Positions 1 to 7,595 of a stretch of 16,583 nucleotides of DNA are shown piece after piece. The notes under the pieces are model-generated. The model did not search any database and was not told the DNA's origin. It worked only from the letters and a program-made list of their open reading frames with translations. The position numbers were made by a program, and so were the translations under genes. The stretch's first letter is position 1. Every line of letters starts with the position of its first letter. This stretch comes from Clostridiales bacterium. GTDB taxonomy: Bacteria > Bacillota > Clostridia > Oscillospirales > Acutalibacteraceae. Where the stretch lies: assembly GCA_021200075.1 (NCBI GenBank), contig JAJQGZ010000148.1:1-16583 (forward strand). Direction: 5' to 3'.

Positions 1-134
1 ATTATAGATAGAAATAAGATAAACGGTTTGTACGATTATTATTAAAACCGTACGGCGGAATATATTATATTGCAAATCATCTTGTTTTACAAGTTATTTT
101 TACAAGATATTAAGAAAGGCTATGGCGATTAATT
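1..134 (+). promoter_or_regulatory. leader region upstream of asd, partial
   Basis: This is the AT-rich stretch before asd. It contains an inverted repeat, ACGGTTT at 23-29 against AAACCGT at 45-51, overlapping the 8-bp palindrome CCGTACGG at 48-55. A second small hairpin is CTTGT/ACAAG at 81-93. TTTTACAAG occurs twice, at 85-93 and 98-106. I see no confident -35/-10 pair and no U-tract directly after the larger dyad, so it may be the end of an upstream transcript or part of a leader cut off by the window edge. The likely ribosome binding site is AGAAAGG at 113-119, which lies unusually far (15 nt) from the asd ATG. Confidence 0.3.
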
Positions 135-1220
135 ATGAATAGAACTTATAATGTAGGCATTGTGGGTGCAACAGGTATGGTAGGACAGCGGTTTTCTCTT
201 CTTCTTGAAAATCATCCGTGGTTTAATGTAACAACTCTTGCAGCTTCATCACGCAGTGCCGGAAAAACATACGAAGAAGCGGTGGGTTCAAGATGGTGTA
301 TGGACTCCCCTATGCCGGAAAAAATTAAAAATATTGTAGTTTACGACGCAGTTAAAGATATTGATGAAATTGTATCCGAGGTTGACTTTGTATTTTGTGC
401 CGTTGATATGAAAAAAGACGAAATTAAAGCTTTGGAGGAAGAATATGCAAAGCACGAATGTCCTGTAATATCAAACAACAGCGCAAACAGATTTACTCCC
501 GATGTACCTATGGTTGTACCTGAGCTTAACGCTCAGCATATAAATATTATCCCTGCTCAGAGGAAAAGGCTCGGCACAAAGCGTGGATTTATTGCTGTTA
601 AATCCAACTGTTCGTTACAGTCGTATGTTCCCGCTGTTTTTCCGCTTCACGAAAAATACGGAGTTAAAAGAGTTCTTGTCTGCACATATCAAGCGATATC
701 AGGCGCCAGCAAAACCTTTGAAAGATGGCCCGAGATGATAGATAATGTAATTCCCTATATCGGCGGCGAGGAAGAAAAAAGCGAAAAAGAGCCGCTCAAA
801 CTTCTCGGCAAAATCGAGGGCGGAGAAATTGTATCCGCCGACAAACCCGAATTTACCGCACAGTGCATAAGAGTTCCCGTATCAAACGGTCATCTCGGAG
901 CAGTTTTCATTGACTTTGAAAACAAGCCAAGCAAGGACGAAATAATTGATATTTGGCAGAATTTCTCAGGCAGAGCTCAGGAGCTTAATCTTCCGTCTGC
1001 GCCTAAACACTTTCTCAATTACTTTACCGAGGACGACAGACCGCAGATTAAGTCCGAGAGAATGCTTGAAAACGGTATGGCGGTTTCAACAGGCAGGCTC
1101 AGAGAAGACACACAATATGATTATAAATTTGTTTGTCTTTCTCACAACACAATCAGAGGTGCGGCAGGCGGAGGTGTACTCTTAGCCGAGCTTCTCGCAG
1201 CAGAGGGATATTTAGACTGA
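135..1220 (+). CDS. asd: aspartate-semialdehyde dehydrogenase (archaeal/fungal-type branch)
   Basis: The enzyme reduces L-4-aspartyl phosphate with NADPH to L-aspartate 4-semialdehyde, the branch point toward lysine/diaminopimelate, threonine and methionine; it is cytosolic. The 361-residue product opens with a Rossmann loop GATGMVGQRF (11-20). It has the nucleophile Cys159 in SNCS and the acid/base His253 in RVPVSNGH. The phrases HPWF, AASSRSAGK and SNNSANR fit the branch best known from archaea and fungi, not the classic E. coli type. It is first in the asd-dapA-dapB unit, 59 nt before dapA. The ATG at 135 is the only good in-frame start after a stop at 111. A six-codon mini-ORF (122-142) overlaps it out of frame. 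Identity is certain; the branch assignment is from recognised motifs, not a tree. Confidence 0.95.
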   Translation: MNRTYNVGIVGATGMVGQRFSLLLENHPWFNVTTLAASSRSAGKTYEEAVGSRWCMDSPMPEKIKNIVVYDAVKDIDEIVSEVDFVFCAVDMKKDEIKALEEEYAKHECPVISNNSANRFTPDVPMVVPELNAQHINIIPAQRKRLGTKRGFIAVKSNCSLQSYVPAVFPLHEKYGVKRVLVCTYQAISGASKTFERWPEMIDNVIPYIGGEEEKSEKEPLKLLGKIEGGEIVSADKPEFTAQCIRVPVSNGHLGAVFIDFENKPSKDEIIDIWQNFSGRAQELNLPSAPKHFLNYFTEDDRPQIKSERMLENGMAVSTGRLREDTQYDYKFVCLSHNTIRGAAGGGVLLAELLAAEGYLD

Positions 1221-1279
1221 TTTTTTATCAGTAACATATATACACAACTTTTTAATTTGAATGTAAGGAGCGATTTCTT

Positions 1280-2167
1280 ATGAAAGAACCTATTTTTACT
1301 GGTGCGGCTGTTGCCATCATTACGCCTATGAACGAAGACGGAAGCGTAAACTATGATGAATTTGCAAGATTCGTCGATTTCCAGATTGAAAACGGTACGG
1401 ATGCAATAGTAGTTTGCGGAACTACGGGAGAATCATCAACGCTTAAAGTTGTTGAGCATAAAGAATGCATCAAATGGTGTATAAACTATGTAAACGGAAG
1501 AATTCCTGTCATTGCCGGAACAGGCTCTAACAATACTGAGTGTGCCATTGAATTAAGCAAAGAGGCTTGTGAAGACGGTGCAGATGCGATTTTGCTTGTT
1601 ACTCCCTATTATAACAAAACAAGCCAAAGAGGTCTTATCACTCACTATACAGCTATTCACGACGCTACAGATAAGTCGATTATCCTTTACAATGTTCCGT
1701 CAAGAACCGGTCTTAATATCGCACCGGAAACCGCATATGAGCTTTCAAAACTCCCGAGAATTAACGGAATTAAAGAAGCATCGGGTAATTTGGAACAGGT
1801 AGAAAAAATCAAAGAGCTTTGCGGCGACGAGCTTAATATATGGAGTGGTAACGACGATCAAATCTATGATATAATGGAAAGAGGCGGACAGGGTGTTATT
1901 AGCGTGCTTTCAAATATTGCACCCAAAGTCGCACACGATATTGCCGCTAAGTATCTTGACAGAGATAAAGATGAAAGTAAATCTCTTATGGACAAATATA
2001 TGAAGCTTGCAAAGGCTATGTTTGTAGATGTTAATCCGATTCCCGTAAAAGAGGCGGTAAGCCTTATCGGCTTTAACGCAGGTCCTTGCAGACTTCCGCT
2101 TGTTGAAATGGACGAAAAGAATAAGAAATATGTTGAAGAAACATTGCGTGAATATTCTTTGATATAA
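1280..2167 (+). CDS. dapA: 4-hydroxy-tetrahydrodipicolinate synthase
   Basis: DapA condenses pyruvate with aspartate semialdehyde, the committed step of lysine/diaminopimelate synthesis, in the cytosol. The 295-residue protein is a full-length class I aldolase TIM barrel. The pyruvate-binding GTTGES lies at 47-52, the YYNK loop tyrosines at 110-111, the proton-relay Tyr137 in YNVPSRTG, and the Schiff-base Lys165 in GIKEASG. AAGGAG at 1265-1270 sits 9 nt before the ATG, which fixes the start. It takes the product of the upstream asd and passes its own product to dapB, 33 nt downstream, so the three genes very probably form one transcript. Nothing is unusual in length or key residues. The related N-acetylneuraminate lyases are less likely because of the dap neighbours. 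Confidence 0.96.
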   Translation: MKEPIFTGAAVAIITPMNEDGSVNYDEFARFVDFQIENGTDAIVVCGTTGESSTLKVVEHKECIKWCINYVNGRIPVIAGTGSNNTECAIELSKEACEDGADAILLVTPYYNKTSQRGLITHYTAIHDATDKSIILYNVPSRTGLNIAPETAYELSKLPRINGIKEASGNLEQVEKIKELCGDELNIWSGNDDQIYDIMERGGQGVISVLSNIAPKVAHDIAAKYLDRDKDESKSLMDKYMKLAKAMFVDVNPIPVKEAVSLIGFNAGPCRLPLVEMDEKNKKYVEETLREYSLI

Positions 2168-2200
2168 TCTTAAATAAATTTGACTTACGAGGAATTATAA

Positions 2201-2956
2201 ATGACTAAGCTGATAATAACCGGCGCAAACGGTAAAATGGGAAAGGTTATTCAAAGTATTGTTAGCCAAAGAGATGACTGCGAAATTGTTGCAGGCGTTG
2301 ACCTTAACTGCGACAGTACCGCAGATTTTCCGATATATTCAACATTGACGGAAGTTAAGGAATGTGCCGATGTTCTGATTGATTTTACCAATCCGATACT
2401 GCTTGACGATTTGCTTGAATATTCAAAATCAACCGCAACTCCTCTTGTTATTGCAACAACGGGATATTCGGATGAACAGAAAAAGAAAATTACCGATGCG
2501 GCAGAAAATATACCGATATTTTTTACATACAATATGAGCATTGGCATCAACCTGCTTGCAAACCTTGCAAAAAAAACCGTACAGGTTCTCGGAGATGATT
2601 TTGATGTTGAAATTGTCGAAAAGCATCATAATCAAAAAATTGACGCACCGAGCGGTACTGCGCTTATGCTTGCAGACGCAATATCTCAGGAAATGACGGA
2701 AAGTATGAAATACGAATACGACCGACATTCTAAGAGAGAAAAGAGAGGCAAAAACGAAATCGGCTTACATTCCGTGCGTGGCGGCACGATTGTCGGCGAA
2801 CACGATATAATTTTTGCCGGTCACGATGAAATTATTACTCTTTCACATTCGGCAAGAAGTAAAGAAGTTTTTGCGGTTGGCGCAGTTAACGCCGCTGTTT
2901 ATATGAAAGGCAAGTCTGCCGGAATGTACGATATGAAAGAACTGATTGAAGAATAA
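2201..2956 (+). CDS. dapB: 4-hydroxy-tetrahydrodipicolinate reductase
   Basis: DapB uses NAD(P)H to reduce the DapA product to tetrahydrodipicolinate. The 251-residue length is normal for the family. The N-terminal dinucleotide loop GANGKMGK is at 8-15. ATTGYS (85-90) and the FTYNMSIG stretch (108-115) are typical of the fold. The catalytic motif EKHHNQKIDAPSGTA follows at 140-154, with His142 or His143 and Lys146 as the expected acid/base and substrate-binding residues. GAGGA at 2189-2193 is 7 nt before the ATG. It is the last gene of the asd-dapA-dapB unit and is followed at once by a strong terminator. Later genes of the diaminopimelate pathway are not in this window, so the rest of the route must be encoded elsewhere. 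Confidence 0.96.
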   Translation: MTKLIITGANGKMGKVIQSIVSQRDDCEIVAGVDLNCDSTADFPIYSTLTEVKECADVLIDFTNPILLDDLLEYSKSTATPLVIATTGYSDEQKKKITDAAENIPIFFTYNMSIGINLLANLAKKTVQVLGDDFDVEIVEKHHNQKIDAPSGTALMLADAISQEMTESMKYEYDRHSKREKRGKNEIGLHSVRGGTIVGEHDIIFAGHDEIITLSHSARSKEVFAVGAVNAAVYMKGKSAGMYDMKELIEE

Positions 2957-2967
2957 TACCGCATAAG

Positions 2968-3003
2968 AAAACGGAGCAAGCAAAGAAGCGTTTGCTCCGT
3001 TTT
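2968..3003. terminator. bidirectional rho-independent terminator between dapB and the PNPOx-family gene
   Basis: The arms AAAACGGAGCAA (2968-2979) and TTGCTCCGTTTT (2992-3003) pair perfectly, with two more pairs (one G-U) inside and an 8-nt loop. On the + strand the stem runs into T3001-T3005. On the minus strand it runs into TTTTCTTATG. It lies between the convergent stops of dapB (2956) and the minus-strand gene ending at 3010, so it can end both transcripts. Confidence 0.9.
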
Positions 3004-3009
3004 TTGTAT

Positions 3010-3492
3010 CTACAATGAGTTTAATTTGAAGATAGATTTGCTTTTTTGTATTACGGTCAATTTGGCAACACAGGTTTTGGCAAGCATATCGTTGTTGTAT
3101 GCAAAATTTCTTGTTAAATCAAAACGGTTCATAATAATACTGTCCATAGCATATTGTTTTGCATCACCGTTAAGAATATCAATGTTTGCAATGCCTATCA
3201 CGGATTTGTAACGCATCGTTACATCTCGTTTTAAATAATCACATTCCATTTTAATCGGAATATCCATTTCAAAAGAGCAGATATGATTTTTATTCATCAG
3301 TTCAAATTTTCTGCCTGCAACAGCACCGTGAATATAAAATTCAATTTTATTTTCATTTACAGTATATGCAAAATTAACAGGCATTATATACAGAACATCA
3401 CCATCGGAAAAACCAAGCCTGATAATTTCACATTCATCAATGATTTTCAATATAGTGTTAAAATCTGTAATTTCCCTGTCTTTTCGTCGCAT
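3010..3492 (-). CDS. pyridoxamine 5'-phosphate oxidase-family flavin-binding protein
   Basis: This 160-residue protein begins MRRKDREI and has the pattern of short split-barrel FMN-binding proteins of the PNPOx/NimA-like group: a first strand region EIIRLGFSDGDVLYIMPVNFAYT, the segment YIHGAVAGRK with the basic phosphate-contacting end, and a C-terminal strand around CVAKLTVIQ. Such proteins bind FMN or a related cofactor and reduce small molecules in the cytosol; the substrate here cannot be read from the sequence. AAGGGG lies 5 nt before the ATG. It starts 14 nt after the aldo/keto reductase pseudogene and ends (TAG) just before the shared terminator, so it is the last gene of the cysteine T-box transcript. 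Resistance to nitroimidazoles is known for some relatives but is not shown here. Confidence 0.8.
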   Translation of the reverse strand: MRRKDREITDFNTILKIIDECEIIRLGFSDGDVLYIMPVNFAYTVNENKIEFYIHGAVAGRKFELMNKNHICSFEMDIPIKMECDYLKRDVTMRYKSVIGIANIDILNGDAKQYAMDSIIMNRFDLTRNFAYNNDMLAKTCVAKLTVIQKSKSIFKLNSL

Positions 3493-3506
3493 AAATTCCC
3501 CTTAAT

Positions 3507-4636
3507 TTAACCGAACATATCGGTAATTTCAGCCGCAAGAAGCTCGAGTATTTTAATACCCTGAGGACAATGGTTGGTACATTTTGAGCAAGCAATGTAG
3601 TCAGAGGCAACAAAATCAAGCTGTGAATAAAGCTTTCTCCCCTCTTCAGCCGTAAGCTCATTATATTGAACTTTATTGTATAAAGCAAATATAGAGCTGA
3701 TTTTTACCTTCTTAGGGCAATCAGCACAATAATCGCATCCTGTACACGGAATAATGTTGCTGTTATTGAGCATTGCGGCGGCATTGGAATATAGTTGAAG
3801 CTGTTTTTCATCAAAAGGTTTAAAATTCGTCAGTGTAGAAAGGTTATCCTCAAGCTGTTCGGAAGAATTCATACCGCTGAGAACAGTGATAACATTATCA
3901 AGGCTTGCCGCAAAGCCTATTGCCCAGGAAGCAATACTTTTATCCTTTTGAGCGTTTTTGAACATATTTTTTACATTATCAGGTACATCGGCAAGCTTAC
4001 CGCCTCTTACGGGTTCCATTATAATTACCGGTATCCCGGCTTGGGTAAGAATATTGTATTGTTCCTTTGCATTTTGATTTTTCCAATCGAGATAGTTAAG
4101 CTGAATTTGAGCAAAAACCCACTTGTGCTTCGATACAATTTCTTTTAAATCATCAATTGTACCGTGAAAGGAAAACCCGATATTTTTAATTTTACCCTCT
4201 TCCCTTTTTTAACTAAAAAATCGTAAGCGCCGAATTTTTCACACTTATCAAAATTTTCTTTGTTAAGTGAATGAAGCAAATAAAAATCAAAATAGCTGTG
4301 AACGGTTCTTTCAAGCTGCTTATTAAAAATACGGAGCATATCGCCCTTTTTAGGGCACATCCATATCGGTAATTTATCTGCAAGAAAATATGATTCCCTC
4401 GGATATTTTTTTAGCGCTGTGCCGATAAATTTTTCACTTTTACCGGCGTGGTACATATATGCGGTGTCAAAATAGTTGACGCCGTTTTCATAAGCCATAT
4501 CTACAAGACGCTGACCCTCTGTATAATTTATAAGCGGATTTGACTCTCTTTTTAACGGTGTTTTACAAGGTAGTCTCATAGTCCCTAAGCCGAGTAAAGA
4601 AACCTACGTGTCCTTAAATTTTCGTCTGTCTACCAT
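3507..4636 (-). pseudogene. aldo/keto reductase with C-terminal 4Fe-4S motifs, broken by an amber codon and a frameshift
   Basis: Read from ATG 4636, 1 nt after the cysS stop, the gene starts MVDRRKFKDT, meets TAG at 4604-4606 (codon 11, where Tyr would be a one-base change), and continues in frame with VSLLGLGTMRLP. A second lesion is in the T-run 4205-4210: adding one base restores LVKKREEGKIKNIGFSFHG and an open frame to the stop at 3507. Restored length is 376 residues, normal for this family. Catalytic Asp57, Tyr62, Lys88 and His122 are present, as are the C-terminal clusters CTGCDYCADCP and CSKCTNHCP expected to bind iron-sulfur. Relatives are cytosolic NAD(P)H-linked oxidoreductases of unknown substrate. 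An internal ATG at 4579 is open, but a product from it would lack the first strand and still be frameshifted. It is probably non-functional, but the decay is recent. Confidence 0.88.
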
Positions 4637-4637
4637 A

Positions 4638-6041
4638 TTATTCTCTGCTCCATACAACACCCTGCGGAGTGTCTTTTAAAATAATTCCCATTTCTTTTAA
4701 CTCATCACGGGTTCTGTCGGCGGTCGCCCAATCCTTATTTGTTCTCGCCGTCTGTCTTTCCTCTATAAGCCTTTCGATTTCCGTATCAATATCATTTGAC
4801 TTTCTGTTATAAAGTATGCCGAGAACACCGCACAGCTCGTCAAATATATCAACTGCGGTTTCATACACTTTGAGAGAAACGGGTTTGTCAAGAGTTTTAG
4901 TATTTATATCCTTAGTAAGCTCAAAAATTGCGGCAAGACCGTCGGCTGTGTTAAGGTCATCATCCATAGCTTCTATAAACTCATCCCGCCTGCTATTAAG
5001 TGTTGAAATTATATCGTTTTCATCATCAGTATTAACAGGATTACTTTTAGCATTTTTTAGCGCAAAATCAAGGCTTTCACGGCAAGTGTACAGTCTGTCA
5101 AGAGCGCTGTGGCACTGTTCAAGAATATCAAGGTTGTAATTAATCGGTGAACGATAATGTGACGAAATAAGAAAATATCTGATTACTTCATATCCGTAAG
5201 CGTCGGCAATTTCTCTTACGGTTTTAAAATTACCGAGAGATTTGCTCATCTTTACATTATCAATATTTATATAGCCATTGTGCATCCAATATCTTGAAAA
5301 TGTACAGCCGTTTGCACATTCGCTTTGCGCAATCTCATTTTCGTGGTGCGGAAAAATCAAATCCTGCCCTCCGCAGTGAATATCAATAGTTTTACCGAGA
5401 TAGCGCCTGTTCATAGCGGAACATTCGATATGCCATCCGGGTCTTCCCTTACCCCAAGGAGAATCCCAGCTCGGCTCACCGGGCTTTGCGGATTTCCACA
5501 ATGCAAAATCAAGCGGGTCTTCCTTTTGCTCTCCGACTGCAATTCTTGCGCCAGACTTTAAATCGTCAATCGGCTGGTGGCTGAGCTTACCGTAATCCTT
5601 GAACTTCAGTGTTCTGAAATAAACATCGCCGTCAACTCTGTAGGCATATCCTTTCTCTTCAAGCGTTTTAATAATATCAATTATTTCGTCGATATTTTCC
5701 GTAGCTTTTGGATGAACAGAAGCTTTTTTAAAATTTAAGCTGTTTGCATCAATCCAAAATTCATCAATGTATTTTTTTGAAACTTCCTCAAATGTAAGAC
5801 CTTCTTCGTTTGCACGCTTAATAATCTTATCGTCAACATCCGTAAAATTCTGAACAAATTTAACATTCATTCCCCTGTATTCAAGATATCTTCGTAAAAC
5901 ATCAAAAACGCAAAGCGGTCTTGCGTTACCTATATGAATATAATTGTACACGGTAGGGCCGCAGGCATATATTTTAACTTCGTTTTTATCAAGAGGAATA
6001 AACTCCTCTTTTTTTCTTGTCATTGTATTATAAATTTTCAT
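4638..6041 (-). CDS. cysS: cysteinyl-tRNA synthetase
   Basis: This class I synthetase charges tRNA-Cys with cysteine. The 467-residue protein has CGPTVYNYIHIGNARP (27-42), containing the HIGH-type signature HIGN at 36-39. KMSKS is at 264-268. The expected zinc ligands that read cysteine are Cys27, Cys207, His232 and Glu236. The C-terminal third carries the helical DALR-type region and ends in the usual W(A)xADxxRDELKxxGI pattern. It lies 3 nt after cysE, with an AAAGGAG formed by the last codons of cysE, so translation is probably coupled. It is controlled by the cysteine T-box upstream of cysE. The next gene downstream starts 1 nt after its stop. Nothing is missing. Confidence 0.97.
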   Translation of the reverse strand: MKIYNTMTRKKEEFIPLDKNEVKIYACGPTVYNYIHIGNARPLCVFDVLRRYLEYRGMNVKFVQNFTDVDDKIIKRANEEGLTFEEVSKKYIDEFWIDANSLNFKKASVHPKATENIDEIIDIIKTLEEKGYAYRVDGDVYFRTLKFKDYGKLSHQPIDDLKSGARIAVGEQKEDPLDFALWKSAKPGEPSWDSPWGKGRPGWHIECSAMNRRYLGKTIDIHCGGQDLIFPHHENEIAQSECANGCTFSRYWMHNGYINIDNVKMSKSLGNFKTVREIADAYGYEVIRYFLISSHYRSPINYNLDILEQCHSALDRLYTCRESLDFALKNAKSNPVNTDDENDIISTLNSRRDEFIEAMDDDLNTADGLAAIFELTKDINTKTLDKPVSLKVYETAVDIFDELCGVLGILYNRKSNDIDTEIERLIEERQTARTNKDWATADRTRDELKEMGIILKDTPQGVVWSRE

Positions 6042-6044
6042 TTC

Positions 6045-6683
6045 TTATAATTGCTCCTTTAATATTTTAATTTCTTCTTCAAGCGCATTGATTTTTTCTT
6101 CATTGTTTTTAATTGCATTCATAACCGGGTTAGGTAAATGAATTTGGTCGAGATCATCAACTCTCTCACCGTCAATTCTGACAACTGTTCCTGGTACGCC
6201 GACAACCGTTGAGTTCGGCTCAACATCATTTACAACAACCGCACCTGCCGCAACCTTTGCATTTCTTCCGATTGTTATTGGCCCGAGAACTTTTGCACCG
6301 GAACCTATCATAACTCCGCTTTCAACAGACGGGTGACGCTTACCGACATCTTTGCCCGTACCTCCGAGAGTTACACCCTGGTATATTATAACATCGTCGC
6401 CTATCTCGGCAGTTTCACCGATAACAATACCGCTGCCGTGGTCGATACAAACTCTCCTGCCGATTGTTGCACCGGGATGAATTTCTATCCCTGTTTTATG
6501 CGCACTTCTTTGGCTGATATATCTTGCTATAAAAGGCATATTATGCTTCAAAAACCATTGCGCCTTTCGATGACTTCTCAGTGCTTTAAAACCCGGGTAA
6601 AGCAAAACAATTTCTATCGGACTTCTTGCCGCAGGGTCATGCTCCATAAAGCTTTTTATATCCTCTTTAAAAGAATCAAACAT
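6045..6683 (-). CDS. cysE: serine O-acetyltransferase
   Basis: CysE transfers acetyl from acetyl-CoA to L-serine, giving O-acetylserine for cysteine synthesis in the cytosol. The 212-residue product is the short form common in Gram-positive bacteria, with an N-terminal helical part (1-60) and a left-handed beta-helix of hexapeptide repeats (about 65-170). Landmarks are EIHPGA (67-72), the catalytic His82 in DHGSG, GETAEIG (89-95), VTLGGTG (104-110) and VVGVPG (160-165). Glu67 stands where longer enzymes have Asp, as is common in the short form. GAGGAGG (6691-6697) sits 7 nt before the ATG. It is first in the T-box-controlled cysE-cysS transcript, so uncharged tRNA-Cys raises both cysteine synthesis and charging. 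Confidence 0.96.
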   Translation of the reverse strand: MFDSFKEDIKSFMEHDPAARSPIEIVLLYPGFKALRSHRKAQWFLKHNMPFIARYISQRSAHKTGIEIHPGATIGRRVCIDHGSGIVIGETAEIGDDVIIYQGVTLGGTGKDVGKRHPSVESGVMIGSGAKVLGPITIGRNAKVAAGAVVVNDVEPNSTVVGVPGTVVRIDGERVDDLDQIHLPNPVMNAIKNNEEKINALEEEIKILKEQL

Positions 6684-6735
6684 AGCTTTCCCTCCTCATT
6701 ATTTGCCGAAAAAAGTTAATCGACAATTATAAAAT

Positions 6736-6968
6736 AAAAAACACCCCTGTCATAATATGACAGAGGCAATGTAAAACTGCGGTTCCACTCTTCTTTATAC
6801 TCAATTGGTTAAAACAATTTAAGCCGATAACGGAGCCGACCAACTCGGAATACTGATTTCCTCCGAGCAACTCAAAAGTGCATTTGGGCGGCGGCTTTAT
6901 ACAGGTCTCACAGCAAAACAACCCGTTCTCTGAAAAAAGCTTAACCGCTTACTTCTCTCTGTCAAAGT
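6736..6968 (-). ncRNA. T-box leader, cysteine specificity (tRNA-Cys)
   Basis: On the minus strand the leader carries the conserved T-box AAGAGTGGAACCGC (TGGAACCGC at 6787-6779). An intrinsic terminator follows: CCTCTGTCAT (6766-6757) pairs with ATGACAGGGG (6753-6744) before T6. The AGAG before the T-box can instead pair with CTCT of the terminator arm, the expected antiterminator. The UGGA bulge matches tRNA ending UCCA, and tRNA-Cys has U at the discriminator position. A TGC (6882-6880) within AAATGCAC, in the expected stem I region after the AGAGAA element, is the likely Cys specifier. It precedes cysE and cysS, which fits. The terminator and T-box are read directly; the specifier position is inferred from context. 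Confidence 0.92.
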
Positions 6969-6973
6969 TTTTA

Positions 6974-7016
6974 ACTATACTAATATTCTATACTAATATT
7001 ATATATAAATTTTCAA
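6974..7016 (-). promoter_or_regulatory. putative promoter of the cysE-cysS T-box transcript, with a tandem 13-bp repeat
   Basis: On the minus strand TTGAAA (7016-7011) is followed after 18 nt by TATAGA (6992-6987). A second -10-like TATAGT (6979-6974) lies 13 nt further on. Both -10-like sites are inside two perfect tandem copies of a 13-mer (+ strand CTATACTAATATT at 6975-6987 and 6988-7000). No terminator is visible between the pgsA stop (7029) and this point, so read-through from the recA unit is also possible. Confidence 0.5.
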
Positions 7017-7028
7017 TTTTTGCAACCG

Positions 7029-7595
7029 TTATTTTGATTTAACAAGATACCAGCCGTCTTTTGTGTAAATTACTCCGCTTAAAACCGTGACAACAGCAAC
7101 AATCCAAAATGCAATTGTGCAATATGTATTCAGCCACGGAGTTGACATATCTATATCCGCCGAACCCTCTCCGATAGCAAGAAGCAGGAAAGTCATTCCT
7201 GTTGTAGCCATTTGTAAAAATGTTTTGCATTTTCCGAATGCATTTGCCGCAATTACTTCACCGTTTGACGCCGCCAACATTCTGATACCTGCAACCAAAA
7301 ATTCTCTTGCAAGCATAAGCATTATACAAATATCGGTATGCCACCCCATATCAATAAGTATAATAAACGCGGCAAAAACAAGACTTTTGTCTGAAAGCGG
7401 ATCCATAAGCTTACCGAAATCGGTAACAACACCTCTTTTGCGTGCGATAATTCCGTCCGCCTTATCACTCATACAGGCAACAAAATAAACAATCAGTGTA
7501 GCAACCCAGTGATACGGAAATTCAATAAAGGCAAAAGCCATTAAAAGCGGAATACAGCAAAACCTGAATACTGTTATTTTATTCGGTAAATTCAT
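7029..7595 (-). CDS. pgsA: CDP-diacylglycerol--glycerol-3-phosphate 3-phosphatidyltransferase
   Basis: PgsA makes phosphatidylglycerol phosphate from CDP-diacylglycerol and glycerol 3-phosphate, the first committed step to phosphatidylglycerol, in the membrane. The 188-residue protein starts MNLPNKITVFRF, typical of the family. It has the complete CDP-alcohol phosphotransferase signature: Asp44, Asp47, Gly48, Ala51, Arg52, Gly61, Asp65 and Asp69 with the expected spacing. Several hydrophobic segments (about 10-28, 31-43, 71-85, 87-105, 130-148, 160-182) fit a multi-pass protein. Its ATG overlaps the rimO stop by 4 nt (ATGA), with GGAG 7 nt upstream inside rimO. It is last in the recA-recX-rimO-pgsA unit. 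The exact acceptor alcohol is inferred from overall similarity. Confidence 0.93.
   Translation of the reverse strand: MNLPNKITVFRFCCIPLLMAFAFIEFPYHWVATLIVYFVACMSDKADGIIARKRGVVTDFGKLMDPLSDKSLVFAAFIILIDMGWHTDICIMLMLAREFLVAGIRMLAASNGEVIAANAFGKCKTFLQMATTGMTFLLLAIGEGSADIDMSTPWLNTYCTIAFWIVAVVTVLSGVIYTKDGWYLVKSK

Noticed and set aside
1155..1162. AGAGGTGC, a lysine-riboswitch-like motif
   Set aside because: It is inside the asd coding sequence with no surrounding riboswitch architecture. The 134 nt upstream of asd also lack a recognisable lysine riboswitch core.
4205..4210. Programmed -1 frameshift in the aldo/keto reductase
   Set aside because: The A-run is in the wrong register for an X-XXY-YYZ heptamer: the P-site tRNA would have to re-pair on TAA. 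I saw no clear stimulating structure. Polymerase slippage remains possible, but the amber codon makes rescue pointless.
4604..4606. TAG at codon 11 of the aldo/keto reductase as a reassigned sense codon (for example pyrrolysine or glutamine)
   Set aside because: The PNPOx-family gene in the same window ends in TAG (3010-3012), other genes have no in-frame TAG, and the same gene also has a frameshift. A nonsense mutation from a Tyr codon is simpler.
6727..6921. Small minus-strand open frame of 64 codons
   Set aside because: It lies entirely within the T-box leader and its terminator, has no ribosome binding site and resembles no protein family I know.
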